Shown: piece after piece, positions 7,309-14,962 of the stretch
Layout: every line of letters begins with the position of its first letter
How positions within the stretch are numbered: position 1 is the stretch's first letter
NCBI GenBank assembly: GCA_041309145.1
Contig: JBFZAG010000065.1
Coordinates: forward strand, 1-21,120
Reading direction: 5' to 3'
Source: JAPLLS01 sp041309145
GTDB lineage: Bacteria > Omnitrophota > Gorgyraeia > Gygaellales > Profunditerraquicolaceae
Length of the DNA stretch: 21,120 nt
Made by a program: the position numbers and the translations under genes
Notes under the pieces: model-generated
Seen by the model: the letters and a program-made list of their open reading frames with translations, nothing else
The model's database searches: none
Told to the model about the DNA's origin: nothing

Positions 7309-8226
7309 TTAAGCTTTGGCCAAATTTAAAACGTCTTCTGCCTTTTCTATGTTCCTGACCTGGGCGCCGGGATCGATCTTGCGCATCAGCCCTTTTAAGA
7401 CCTTGCCCGGCCCGAATTCGATGAATTCCGTCACCCCTTGAGCCAGCATGAACCGGACTGACTGTTCCCAGAGAACCGAAGAATGGATCTGCTTGACCAG
7501 GTTATCTTGGATCAGCTGGCTTTTGTCTTCCGGCAAAGCTGTATAATTGCTGATCACCGCGACTTTTGGATCTTTGATCTCGATAGCTGCCAGCTCAACT
7601 TGCAGTTTTTCTGAAGCTTCCAGCATCAAAGAAGAATGAAATCCGCCGCTTACCTCCAGAGGGACCACTTTTATCGCTCCGGCCTGGGAACAAAGTTCGC
7701 CGGCTCTTAAAACCGCATCTGCTTTTCCGGTGATCACCACCTGTCCCGGACAGTTAAAATTGGCTATTTCCGCGCCGCTTGATCCGCAGATTTCCCGGAT
7801 CTTCTCAACAGCTAAACCCAGGACCGCGGACATCTTCCCGGGATTTTTCCGGGCGGCTTCCTCCATGATCTCGCCTCTGCGTTTGATCAAAGCGATCCCG
7901 GATTGAAAAGAAAAAGCCTTGCTGGCGATCAAAGCGCTGTATTCCCCCAGGCTCAAACCCGCGCAATAAGCCGGATCCAGACCGGACTTTTCGCGAAAAG
8001 CCTGGAAAGCGGCAATAGTCACGGTGACGATCGCCGGCTGGGAGATCTTAGTGGCTTTTAATTCTTCGGCCGGGCCTTGAAAACAATATTTCTTCAGGTC
8101 AAACCCCAGCACAGAGCAAGCCTGGTCAAAAACTGCTTTGCTCTCGGGAAAAGCATCATAAAGGTCTTTCCCCATTCCCACATACTGGGAACCCTGGCCC
8201 GCGAACAAAAAAGCCGTTTTTTCCAT
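7309..8226 (-). CDS. fabD: Malonyl-CoA:ACP transacylase
   Basis: This enzyme transfers malonyl from CoA to ACP, supplying the extender for FabH and FabF. Counted from MEKTAFLFAGQGSQ it has 305 residues. Catalytic Ser92 is in AGLSLGEYSAL, with Leu where E. coli has His before the serine; the malonate-binding Arg117 is in KRRGEIM; His197 is in SGGFHSSLM; the GKMSAVLGL loop is intact. The ATG at 8226 is chosen because AGGAG lies 7 nt upstream. The frame stays open to 8271, but those 15 extra codons lie in a GTCACAAG repeat. It sits between fabH and the diverged second copy. Confidence 0.96.
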   Translation of the reverse strand: MEKTAFLFAGQGSQYVGMGKDLYDAFPESKAVFDQACSVLGFDLKKYCFQGPAEELKATKISQPAIVTVTIAAFQAFREKSGLDPAYCAGLSLGEYSALIASKAFSFQSGIALIKRRGEIMEEAARKNPGKMSAVLGLAVEKIREICGSSGAEIANFNCPGQVVITGKADAVLRAGELCSQAGAIKVVPLEVSGGFHSSLMLEASEKLQVELAAIEIKDPKVAVISNYTALPEDKSQLIQDNLVKQIHSSVLWEQSVRFMLAQGVTEFIEFGPGKVLKGLMRKIDPGAQVRNIEKAEDVLNLAKA

Positions 8227-8240
8227 GAAAAACTCCTGCA

Positions 8241-8311
8241 CAAGGTTACAAGTCACAAAGTCACATGTCACAAAAAACTTTAACTTGTGACTTGTGACGT
8301 GTGACTTTTTA
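8241..8311. repeat. GTCACAAG-type octamer inverted repeat, fabH-fabD gap
   Basis: The left arm (about 8250-8273) carries GTCACAAA, GTCACATG and TCACAAAA. The right arm (about 8284-8308) carries CTTGTGAC, TTGTGACG and TGTGACTT in the opposite sense; the arms complement each other with a one-base offset around a loop of about 10 nt. The element fills most of the 87-nt fabH-fabD spacer, the widest gap among the fatty acid genes upstream of fabG. It can fold into a long AU-rich hairpin in the mRNA. Confidence 0.8.
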
Positions 8312-8313
8312 AG

Positions 8314-9291
8314 CTACCACTTAATGATCAACGCTCCCCAGACCAACCCTCCGCCAAAAGCGTCCAAAAGGACAATATCGCCCTTTTTGATCTTGCCCTG
8401 CTCAGCCGCCTCGCATAATGCGATGGCCACGCAGGCGCTGGACATATTCCCGTATTGCTCGATATTGAGAAAAACCTGGGCATTGATAAAGCCCAGCCTC
8501 TTGGCCACGGCGTTTATGATCCTTAAATTGGCCTGGTGGGGGATGATCCAGTTGACATCCGCGCATTTAAGTCCGGCGTCTTTCAAAGCCATCAAAGCGG
8601 CGTCAGCCATGCTGGTCACCGCGATCTTGAACAGTTCGCTGCCTTCCATCTTGATATAATGCAGCCTGTCCTTGACGGTCTGAGCGGTAGCCGGATTGCG
8701 CGAACCTCCGCCGGGCATATGCAGCAGATCGGTCTTGGTGCCGTCAGAACCCAAATACGCGGAAAGGATGCCTTGCCCCTTTGATTCCGCCAGGACCGCC
8801 GCACCCGCGCCATCGCCGAACAGCACACAGGTGTTCCGGTCTTCCCAGTCGGTTATGCGGGAAAGCGTTTCCGCGCCGATGACCAAAGCGTTCTTGCAGG
8901 TGCCTCGGGCGATAAACTGCTGGGCTATGGTTATTCCGTAAATGAATCCCGCGCAGGCGGCGGAAATATCAAAACAAAACGCATTCTTAGCTCCCAGTTT
9001 AGCCTGGACAATAGTCGCTGTCGAAGGAAAAGGCATATCCGGGGTGACGGTAGCCACAATGATCAGATCTAATTCTGCGGCTTTCAAGCTGGCGGCTTTT
9101 AAGGCCTCTTTAGCGGCTTTAGCCGCCAGGTCGCTGGTGGCTTCATCTTTGGAGGCGATATGCCTCTCTTTGATCCCGGTGCGGGTAGTGATCCACTCAT
9201 CGGAAGTATCGACCATCTTTTCCAGATCGGCGTTAGTCAGAACTTTCTCCGGAAGATATTTGCCCAGTCCTATGATGCCTACTCTTTTCAT
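8314..9291 (-). CDS. fabH: Beta-ketoacyl-ACP synthase III
   Basis: This enzyme starts fatty acid synthesis by condensing an acyl-CoA primer with malonyl-ACP. It has 325 residues. The triad is complete: Cys113 in SAACAGFIYG, His252 in IIPHQANLRII, Asn282 in IEQYGNMSSACV. The N-terminal DEWITTRTGIKERHIA is the CoA-binding signature. The ATG at 9291 is preceded by AAGGA about 11 nt away and follows plsX by 14 nt. Primer preference (acetyl or branched) cannot be read from the sequence with confidence. Confidence 0.96.
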   Translation of the reverse strand: MKRVGIIGLGKYLPEKVLTNADLEKMVDTSDEWITTRTGIKERHIASKDEATSDLAAKAAKEALKAASLKAAELDLIIVATVTPDMPFPSTATIVQAKLGAKNAFCFDISAACAGFIYGITIAQQFIARGTCKNALVIGAETLSRITDWEDRNTCVLFGDGAGAAVLAESKGQGILSAYLGSDGTKTDLLHMPGGGSRNPATAQTVKDRLHYIKMEGSELFKIAVTSMADAALMALKDAGLKCADVNWIIPHQANLRIINAVAKRLGFINAQVFLNIEQYGNMSSACVAIALCEAAEQGKIKKGDIVLLDAFGGGLVWGALIIKW

Positions 9292-9305
9292 ACGCTTATT
9301 TTTCC

Positions 9306-10343
9306 TTAAGAGGCGGAAGAAGCTTTGGAGCCGTTGACTATGGATGTGCCGGTGCTTTCCGAATTGATCGCTTCCAGGAGTTTCTCGGTGAACCCGCCGT
9401 CCACCTCTTCTTTAGCCACCCGGATGGCGTTCTTGATCGCCCGGGCGTCGGACCGGCCGTGGCCGATTATCGCGACCCCGTTTACCCCTAACAGCGGCGC
9501 TCCGCCGTACTCTGAATAATCTATTTCTTTCTTGAACTTCTTAAAAGTCGGCTTCAAAAGCAGGCCTCCGAGCATGCCCATGGGCGTGCTCAAAATGTGC
9601 CGCTTTAAAAATGTCTGCATGGCTTCAGCCAGGGATTCCGTGACTTTAAGGGTGACGTTGCCCACAAATCCGTCGCAGACGATCACATCGCAGTCTCCGG
9701 CGAAAAGGTGCTTGCCTTCCACGTTGCCGATAAAGTTCAGGTGGCTTTGGGAAAGCAATTCATGGGCGTCTTTCAAAAAACCGGTGCCCTTGCTCTCTTC
9801 TTCCCCGACATTTAAAAGCCCTACCGAAGGATTGGGCTTGTTTAGAATATGCTGACAATAAACGCTGCCCATGACCCCATACTGCAAAAGATGCAAAGGC
9901 TTGGGGTCGATGTTGGCTCCGACATCGATGACCAGGAATATTCCTTTCAGGCTGGGCATCACCGTAGCGATCCCCGGCCTTTCCACCCCGGGCAAAAGCC
10001 CTAAGGTCAGGGTCGCGGCGCAAACTTCCGCTCCGGTATTGCCGGCGCTGAAAAAAGCGTCGCCATTGCCGTCGCGGACCAGCTTTACGCCCACCACCAT
10101 CGAAGAATCCCTTTTCCGGCGCACGCTTAAAGCCGGAGAATCATCCATCTCGATCACTTCTGAAGCGTGGACCACGCTGAGCTTCTTATGGTCAAATTTT
10201 TTTTTCGCAAGAAGGGGATCGATCTTAGCTTTATCTCCGACTAAGATCACTTCCAGATCATATTCTTTGACAGCCTGGACCGCGCCGTCAATAACTACAC
10301 CCGGGGCATAATCCCCGCCCATAGCATCAACGACTATCTTCAT
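9306..10343 (-). CDS. plsX: Phosphate acyltransferase PlsX
   Basis: This peripheral membrane enzyme makes acyl-phosphate from acyl-ACP, feeding PlsY in phospholipid synthesis. It has 345 residues. The start VVDAMGGDYAPGVVIDGAVQA is diagnostic, followed by FFSAGNTGAEVCAATL, DVGANIDPKPLHLLQYGVMG and CDGFVGNVTLKVTES. A short Ser/Thr-rich tail extends past the usual end. The start lies six bases after the rpmF stop without a clear ribosome binding site, suggesting translational coupling. The rpmF-plsX-fabH order is widely conserved. Confidence 0.96.
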   Translation of the reverse strand: MKIVVDAMGGDYAPGVVIDGAVQAVKEYDLEVILVGDKAKIDPLLAKKKFDHKKLSVVHASEVIEMDDSPALSVRRKRDSSMVVGVKLVRDGNGDAFFSAGNTGAEVCAATLTLGLLPGVERPGIATVMPSLKGIFLVIDVGANIDPKPLHLLQYGVMGSVYCQHILNKPNPSVGLLNVGEEESKGTGFLKDAHELLSQSHLNFIGNVEGKHLFAGDCDVIVCDGFVGNVTLKVTESLAEAMQTFLKRHILSTPMGMLGGLLLKPTFKKFKKEIDYSEYGGAPLLGVNGVAIIGHGRSDARAIKNAIRVAKEEVDGGFTEKLLEAINSESTGTSIVNGSKASSAS

Positions 10344-10349
10344 ATTGGG

Positions 10350-10556
10350 TTAACTTTCTTTTTTCTTTTCTGTTTTCTTGATTTTTATTTCAATCGCCTG
10401 CCGGCCGGCATAAGCCCCGCACACGGGGCAAACCCGGTGAGGCGCTTTTAAAGTCTTGCATTGCGGACAGGGGACCAGCGTAGTCTTGGCTATTTTCCAG
10501 TGCGTCCGGCGTTGTTTGCCGCGACAGCTGGAATGCCTTTTCTTTGGTAAGGGCAT
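10350..10556 (-). CDS. rpmF: 50S ribosomal protein L32
   Basis: This is a large-subunit ribosomal protein of 68 residues. The N-terminus MPLPKKRHSSCRGKQRRTHW is the normal L32 start with one early Cys. A zinc-ribbon CPQC and CPVC pair follows at about residues 30-48, so this is the zinc-binding form of L32. The C-terminus is lysine-rich. The ribosome binding site AAGGAG is 8 nt from the ATG. It stands between yceD and plsX, the standard order. Confidence 0.96.
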   Translation of the reverse strand: MPLPKKRHSSCRGKQRRTHWKIAKTTLVPCPQCKTLKAPHRVCPVCGAYAGRQAIEIKIKKTEKKKES

Positions 10557-10588
10557 GGTTGTGACTCCTTTCTAATTACTTTTTATGG

Positions 10589-11002
10589 TTATCGGTCCGA
10601 ACACGAGCATTGGCCCAGGTTCAGGTTTTTACCGCATTTAACGCAAAGCCCGTGACAATTCTCCCGGCAAAGCGGTTTTAGCGGATATTCCAGAATGATC
10701 TCCTGACGGATATCCGGATCCAGATCGATCGCTTGCATTGAACGGTCAACGGGATAACTGAATTTCAGGCGTTTGTATAAAGGCAGCTCAAACTCCTCCA
10801 CACAGCGGCTGCACAAACAATACATCGCCGCCTTGATCTCCAGATCAAAGGTAACGGCATTGGTGATCTTGAAAACTTCCGCCTTTACCTGGACCGGGCC
10901 GCGGAACTTGATTATTCCGGTATCCAGTTCCAGTTCTTCCGGGGGCAGGTCTTCGGATAAACAGATTCCCTCAGGAGGGATCTGGGCTACGTATATCTTC
11001 AT
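10589..11002 (-). CDS. yceD: YceD/DUF177 family protein, probable 23S rRNA accumulation factor
   Basis: This 137-residue protein is of the family placed before rpmF in most bacteria; the E. coli and plant members affect 23S rRNA accumulation. The family core is visible: CLCSRCVEEFELPLYKRLKF, then DLDPDIRQEIILEYPLKPLC and a cysteine-rich tail (CHGLCVKCGKNLNLGQCSC). The five paired cysteines suggest metal binding, which is inferred. Its ATG shares one base with the coaD stop (TAATG), implying translational coupling. Confidence 0.9.
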   Translation of the reverse strand: MKIYVAQIPPEGICLSEDLPPEELELDTGIIKFRGPVQVKAEVFKITNAVTFDLEIKAAMYCLCSRCVEEFELPLYKRLKFSYPVDRSMQAIDLDPDIRQEIILEYPLKPLCRENCHGLCVKCGKNLNLGQCSCSDR

Positions 11003-11493
11003 TAGGTGTTTTTCCGGCTTAGCCTTTTCTTCAATTCTTTTCTCACAAAAACAGGCAAGAAACTTGACAAATCCGCACCTAAATAAGACGCCTCTTTAAG
11101 CAGTTTCGAAGAAATATAGCTGTAAGATTCATGCGGCATTAAAAAAATAGTTTCGATATCCGGGGCCAGTTTGCGGTTGGTCAGGGCCATTTGGAATTCG
11201 TATTCAAAGTCCGAGATCATCCTTAACCCCCGGATAAGCACTTTGGCCTGGCGCTGGCGGGCAAAATTCACCACCAGACCTTTAAAATCGCAGACTTCCA
11301 CCCCTTTCATGCCGGAAGTAGCTTTCTTAAGCATAGCCACCCTCTCGGTTACGCTAAAAAGGGGATTTTTCTGAGGATTAGCCGCCACCGCAACGATAAG
11401 CTCCGGGAATATGGCTTTAGCCCTTTTGATCAGATCAATATGGCCGTTGGTGACCGGGTCAAATGTTCCGGGATAAATGGCTTTTTTGTTCAT
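11002..11493 (-). CDS. coaD: Phosphopantetheine adenylyltransferase
   Basis: This enzyme makes dephospho-CoA from 4'-phosphopantetheine and ATP, the penultimate CoA step, linking the cluster to the carrier prosthetic group. It has 163 residues from MNKKAIYPGTFDPVTNGH, which holds the nucleotidyltransferase TxGH-type motif with His18. RGLRMISDFEYEFQMALTN and ISSKLLKEASYLGADLSSFLP are typical. The ATG at 11493 is preferred although the frame is open to 11562, because the family begins here and the extension would overlap rsmD. It lies 11 nt after the rsmD stop. Confidence 0.95.
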   Translation of the reverse strand: MNKKAIYPGTFDPVTNGHIDLIKRAKAIFPELIVAVAANPQKNPLFSVTERVAMLKKATSGMKGVEVCDFKGLVVNFARQRQAKVLIRGLRMISDFEYEFQMALTNRKLAPDIETIFLMPHESYSYISSKLLKEASYLGADLSSFLPVFVRKELKKRLSRKNT

Positions 11494-11504
11494 TATTGAC
11501 CGAC

Positions 11505-12050
11505 CTAAGTTTTTTTCTGGTAAAAAGAGAGAAACGAGTCTCCGTACTTTTCCTGACGCCATAAAGCCAGATTTCCGGCTTTTGCGCTGATAAAATCTTT
11601 CTTAAAATGTTGGATTATTATATAACCGGATTGGTGAAGTATATCATACTCTCCAAGAGTTTGCAAGATTTTTTCTCCTGTATCTTTGTAATAGGGCGGA
11701 TCGATGAAAATCAGATCGAATTTCCGGCTTTTTTGGGCCATATTTTCGATGGCCCGGAAGGAATCCTGAGGAATAACCGTGGCCCGGTCCTGGCAGCCGA
11801 GATTTTTCAGGTTTTCTTCGATGGCCAGGATCGCGGCTCTGTGATTTTCCACAAAGAACACTTCCTGGCAGGACTGAGACAAAGCTTCGAGTCCCACTGA
11901 ACCTGAGCCGGCAAAAAGGTCAAGCACGGTTAAACCGGAAACATCGCCCAGGATGTCAAATAAAGCCTTGCGCACCCGGTCTTCCGTGGGACGGATAGCT
12001 TTGGGAGCTTTGATCAGTCTGCTTCTATATTTACCGGTGATAATCCGCAT
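11505..12050 (-). CDS. rsmD: 16S rRNA (guanine966-N2)-methyltransferase
   Basis: This SAM-dependent methyltransferase acts on 16S rRNA in the 30S subunit. It has 181 residues. The N-terminus MRIITGKYRSRLIKAP and RPTEDRVRKALFDILG are RsmD hallmarks; the SAM-binding motif is VLDLFAGSGSVGLEALS; the catalytic motif is FIDPPYY. The start lies 4 nt after the recG stop. The rsmD-coaD pairing is common in bacteria. Confidence 0.95.
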   Translation of the reverse strand: MRIITGKYRSRLIKAPKAIRPTEDRVRKALFDILGDVSGLTVLDLFAGSGSVGLEALSQSCQEVFFVENHRAAILAIEENLKNLGCQDRATVIPQDSFRAIENMAQKSRKFDLIFIDPPYYKDTGEKILQTLGEYDILHQSGYIIIQHFKKDFISAKAGNLALWRQEKYGDSFLSFYQKKT

Positions 12051-12054
12051 AGTT

Positions 12055-14190
12055 TTAACCCACCAGGATCATTTTCTCGTATTCCGGAAAACGCTGCAGT
12101 AATTTATCCTTGAGCGCCAGATTCGTCCGGGATTCCAGTTTTGGGTCGCTGTTAACAAGCCTTACCGTCTCTTCTTTGGCTTTTTTAAGAAGCTGCAGCT
12201 GGGTCAGAGGGTTACCTATCCTTAAACCGCTCAGGCCGTGCTGCCTGGTCCCGAAATACTCTCCCGGGCCGCGGATCTTCAGATCTTCTTCGGCGATCTT
12301 AAAGCCGTCAATATGCTTGACAAGCGATCCCAGCCGGGCCCTGGCGTCGGCTCCTGAGGCATCGGATACCACCACGCAAAACGACTCCAGTTCAGACCGG
12401 CCTACCCGGCCGCGCAGCTGGTGCAGTTGGGATAATCCGAAACGCTCTGCCTGCTCGATCACCATAAGGGTGGCGTTGGCCACGTCAATGCCGACTTCCA
12501 GGACGGTAGTGGCGATCAATATCTGCAGCCTGCCGGATTTAAACTCGGACATGATCCGCTCCTGCTCTTTGGGTTTAAGCTTTCCGTGTATTAACCCCAC
12601 TTTAAGCTCTTTGAACAGGTTATCCCGGAATTCGGCGAACATCTTTTTGGCGCTCAGGAGATCCAGAGCAAAAGATTCCTCAATGATAGGATAAACCACA
12701 TACACCTGCCTGCCCTGGGCAACGGTTTTGCGGATAAAGTCGTACAGCCACTCTCTTTTAAAGCCGGTTATCCATTCGGTTTTGATCGGCTTGCGCCCGG
12801 CAGGCATCTGGGTGATGACTGAAATATCCAGATCAGCGTACAAGGTTATTGCCAGGGTCCGGGGTATAGGTGTCGCGGTCATGATCAGGACATCCGGGGC
12901 CAGAGTCTTCCGGGATAATTCAGCCCTTTGGGAGACCCCGAAACGGTGCTGCTCATCGATCACCGCCAATCCCAGGTTCTTGAATTCCACGTTGCCTTCC
13001 AGCAAGGCATGGGTACCGATCACCAGATCGATCTCCCCGGACTTTATTTCCTGCAGAAGTTTATTTTTATCCGATTCTTTTAAACTTCCGGTCAACAGCT
13101 CCACTCTTATTTCTTTACCTTGTGACTTGCCTGCCTGTCCGGCAGGCAGATGACCTGTCTGCCCGTCCAGCAAGCGGGTGACCTGTGACTTTATTTTCTC
13201 AAAATGCTGCCTGGCCAGGATCTCAGTGGGCGCCATAAAAGCCGCCTGGTAGCCTCCGGCGATCGCGATCATTACGGCAACGGTGGCAACCACGGTCTTA
13301 CCAGAACCCACGTCCCCCTGGAGCAAGCGCTGCATGGGTTGAGGTCTGGCCATATCCAGGCTGATCTCTTGAATAACCTGTTTCTGGCTGTCGGTAAGCT
13401 CAAAAGGCAGGCTTTTAATGAAGTCGCCGGCCAGCCTGGCGTTGACTTTATGGGCTATTCCGGGGCTGTTGTTTTTTTGAAGTTTTCTAATTGCCAGCGG
13501 CAGCTGAAAAATGAAAAATTCCTCAAAAGCAAGCCGGGTATAAGCCTCTTTGCGCTGCCGGTCGGTTTCGGGAAAATGGATATTGATCAGGCTCTCGGCC
13601 AGGTTAAGCAGCCCGTTTCGGCTGCGCAGATCATAGGGCAGAAAATCCTGCAGCCCGGGAAGATATTTATCCAAAGATTCCCTGATCATGCGGCGCAGGC
13701 TGCGCTGCCCAAGGCCGAGAACCGCGGGGTATACCGGGACGATCCTGCCGATGTTCAGAGATTCCTCATCTTCTTCGGAAACGACCTCGAACTCGGGATT
13801 AGTCATCTGGATCTTGCCGGAGTAACGCTCTGCTTTTCCGTAGAGAATAAGCTTGACCCCGGGTTTGAGATATTGTTTCAAGTAAGGCTGGTTGAACCAG
13901 ACGCAGGACAGCCGGGAACTGGCATCTTCGACAATAGCCTCGGTGATGCTGAAAGATCTTCTCCGCCAGGACCGGCGCTGGCCGGCGGCCACGACTTCGA
14001 CTTTAACGGTCTGTTCCTCGCCTTCTTCCAGCCCGGATATCAGGCTGAACTTGGTCCGGTCTTCATAACGCCGGGGGAAATAATACAGGAGATCCTCGAC
14101 ATTGATCACGCCCCGGGCGGCAAAAGCCTCTGCTCTTTTCGGGCCGACGCCTTTAATGTAGCGGACAGAAATATCCGTTAATCTTTCCAT
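12055..14190 (-). CDS. recG: ATP-dependent DNA helicase RecG with in-frame insertion
   Basis: This helicase remodels stalled replication forks and Holliday junctions. It has 711 residues. An N-terminal HhH-like segment (YIKGVGPKRAEAF), the OB-fold wedge (about 55-150), Walker A GDVGSGKT (about 293-300), DEQHRFG (about 412-418), TATPIPRTLA (about 438-447), and the C-terminal helicase motifs (ATTVLEVGIDVANATLMVIE and QLRGRVGRS) are all present, so the enzyme looks functional. At residues about 336-360, between HFEKIKS and IRVELLTGS, a Gly/Gln-rich stretch replaces the short linker usual there. Its DNA is a palindrome-bearing repeat (13118-13190). The start is 12 nt after the BatD-like gene stop. 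Confidence 0.96.
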   Translation of the reverse strand: MERLTDISVRYIKGVGPKRAEAFAARGVINVEDLLYYFPRRYEDRTKFSLISGLEEGEEQTVKVEVVAAGQRRSWRRRSFSITEAIVEDASSRLSCVWFNQPYLKQYLKPGVKLILYGKAERYSGKIQMTNPEFEVVSEEDEESLNIGRIVPVYPAVLGLGQRSLRRMIRESLDKYLPGLQDFLPYDLRSRNGLLNLAESLINIHFPETDRQRKEAYTRLAFEEFFIFQLPLAIRKLQKNNSPGIAHKVNARLAGDFIKSLPFELTDSQKQVIQEISLDMARPQPMQRLLQGDVGSGKTVVATVAVMIAIAGGYQAAFMAPTEILARQHFEKIKSQVTRLLDGQTGHLPAGQAGKSQGKEIRVELLTGSLKESDKNKLLQEIKSGEIDLVIGTHALLEGNVEFKNLGLAVIDEQHRFGVSQRAELSRKTLAPDVLIMTATPIPRTLAITLYADLDISVITQMPAGRKPIKTEWITGFKREWLYDFIRKTVAQGRQVYVVYPIIEESFALDLLSAKKMFAEFRDNLFKELKVGLIHGKLKPKEQERIMSEFKSGRLQILIATTVLEVGIDVANATLMVIEQAERFGLSQLHQLRGRVGRSELESFCVVVSDASGADARARLGSLVKHIDGFKIAEEDLKIRGPGEYFGTRQHGLSGLRIGNPLTQLQLLKKAKEETVRLVNSDPKLESRTNLALKDKLLQRFPEYEKMILVG
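13118..13190. repeat. GTGAC-flanked palindromic repeat inserted in frame inside recG
   Basis: The element has GTGACTTG at one end, TGCCTGCC/GGCAGGCA arms (13128-13135 and 13141-13148) around a 5-nt loop, and GTGACCTGTGACTT at the other end. The flanks match the GTCACAAG/GTCACAGG octamers seen at leuD and between fabH and fabD. It is translated as roughly LLDGQTGHLPAGQAGKSQ without breaking the frame. Confidence 0.75.
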
Positions 14191-14202
14191 AATGGATCAT
14201 CT

Positions 14203-14673
14203 TTAAAGATTATACTGCGACTGGGAGGAGTCGGGTATCTCCGGCTCCGGGGCGGGCTCTTGTTGCGCAGCGGGATCATCAGGCTTGGGAGCGCCGATCT
14301 CCTGCACCTTGATCCTGAAGCGCCGCGAAAAATAAACTTTATCCAAGAAAGTGACTTGTGCCGAGTTGATCTCCAGCTTTCCGGTTTTTCGGGGGGCAAG
14401 AACAACAACTAAAACCCTTGTCGTCAGCTTGCTCCCCTGCTGAAAAGAAACAGACTCCTGCATGGAGACAACCGCAAAATCAGTGAAGTCGGGAAACTTG
14501 GCAGGGATATTTTTTTCACTGGAAGTCACGGTTAGCTTGTAAGTCAGAAGTTCGTCCATGTTTATCAGGGTCTTATCCACTTCGGCTCTCACTCTTAACC
14601 CGGGACGGGCAAAAGCAGCGGTCGGCAAGCAGAGCATAAAAACCGAAAAAATAGAAATCAGCGCGTATCTCAT
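14203..14673 (-). CDS. Secreted BatD-like single-domain protein
   Basis: This 156-residue protein has a signal peptide (hydrophobic stretch about 4-20, likely cleavage after AFA at 22). The mature part resembles the first Ig-like domain of BatD (oxygen-tolerance) proteins: VRAEVDKTLINMDELLTYKLTV, then a proline-phenylalanine segment (FPDFTDFAVVS), then LAPRKTGKLEINSAQVTFLDKVYFSRRFRIKV. Full BatD proteins carry several such domains and a membrane anchor; this one has one domain and a Pro/Glu/Gln-rich tail, so it is a short stand-alone version. It probably acts in the periplasm; its partner is unknown. The start is 3 nt after the stop of the upstream coiled-coil gene. Confidence 0.75.
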   Translation of the reverse strand: MRYALISIFSVFMLCLPTAAFARPGLRVRAEVDKTLINMDELLTYKLTVTSSEKNIPAKFPDFTDFAVVSMQESVSFQQGSKLTTRVLVVVLAPRKTGKLEINSAQVTFLDKVYFSRRFRIKVQEIGAPKPDDPAAQQEPAPEPEIPDSSQSQYNL

Positions 14674-14676
14674 AGT

Positions 14677-14901
14677 CTATTTCCTGGAAAAACTTTCCTT
14701 GACTGCCGAAACTTCTTTTCTTAAATCAGCGAGCTCGGTTTCCAGGCGGGCGTTGGCATTGATCAGAGCCTGGTTGGAACCGACGACATCCTGGAAGCTG
14801 TCCTTGTAACTTCTCAAGATTTGCTCCAGAGAATTGAACCGCAGGATCACCGCGACAAAAAGCGCCGCGATGATCGTAAAAATAACCTGTAAATATTTCA
14901 T
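14677..14901 (-). CDS. Small membrane-anchored coiled-coil protein
   Basis: No specific family is recognised. The 74-residue protein has an N-terminal membrane segment (about 4-21, hydrophobic VIFTIIAALFVAVIL) and then a heptad-like helix (about 25-70) rich in Leu, Glu, Asn and Lys, resembling a short coiled coil. AAGGAA lies 6 nt before the ATG at 14901. It is the first gene behind the promoter at 14929-14956 and is tightly packed with the BatD-like gene, so the two products may act together at the envelope; this is inference. Confidence 0.8.
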   Translation of the reverse strand: MKYLQVIFTIIAALFVAVILRFNSLEQILRSYKDSFQDVVGSNQALINANARLETELADLRKEVSAVKESFSRK

Positions 14902-14928
14902 TTTTTCCTTATGGTTAGCTTTCTTTTA

Positions 14929-14956
14929 ATTATATCAGCCTTATGTTTTAAGTAAA
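14929..14956 (-). promoter_or_regulatory. Sigma70-type promoter for the recG-fab-leu operon
   Basis: Read on the minus strand, TTTACT (14956-14951) and a perfect TATAAT (14934-14929) are 16 bp apart. The expected start lies near 14922, giving a leader of about 20 nt to the ATG at 14901. No other promoter this good was seen for the genes downstream, so it is the best candidate for the long operon. Confidence 0.7.
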
Positions 14957-14962
14957 TATTTT

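Noticed and set aside
8227..8271. 15-residue N-terminal extension of FabD
   Set aside because: The extra codons lie in a repeat, and the AGGAG before ATG 8226 fits the family start.
11494..11562. 23-residue N-terminal extension of CoaD
   Set aside because: It overlaps rsmD, and the family begins at MNKKAIYPGTFDP.
2065..13190. GTCACAAG-type repeats as a CRISPR array
   Set aside because: Copies are scattered, 8 bp long and partly inverted, without regular spacers or cas genes.
13204..14181. 325-codon plus-strand open frame opposite recG
   Set aside because: Antisense shadow of recG; composition is typical of a complementary frame and no start signal is present.
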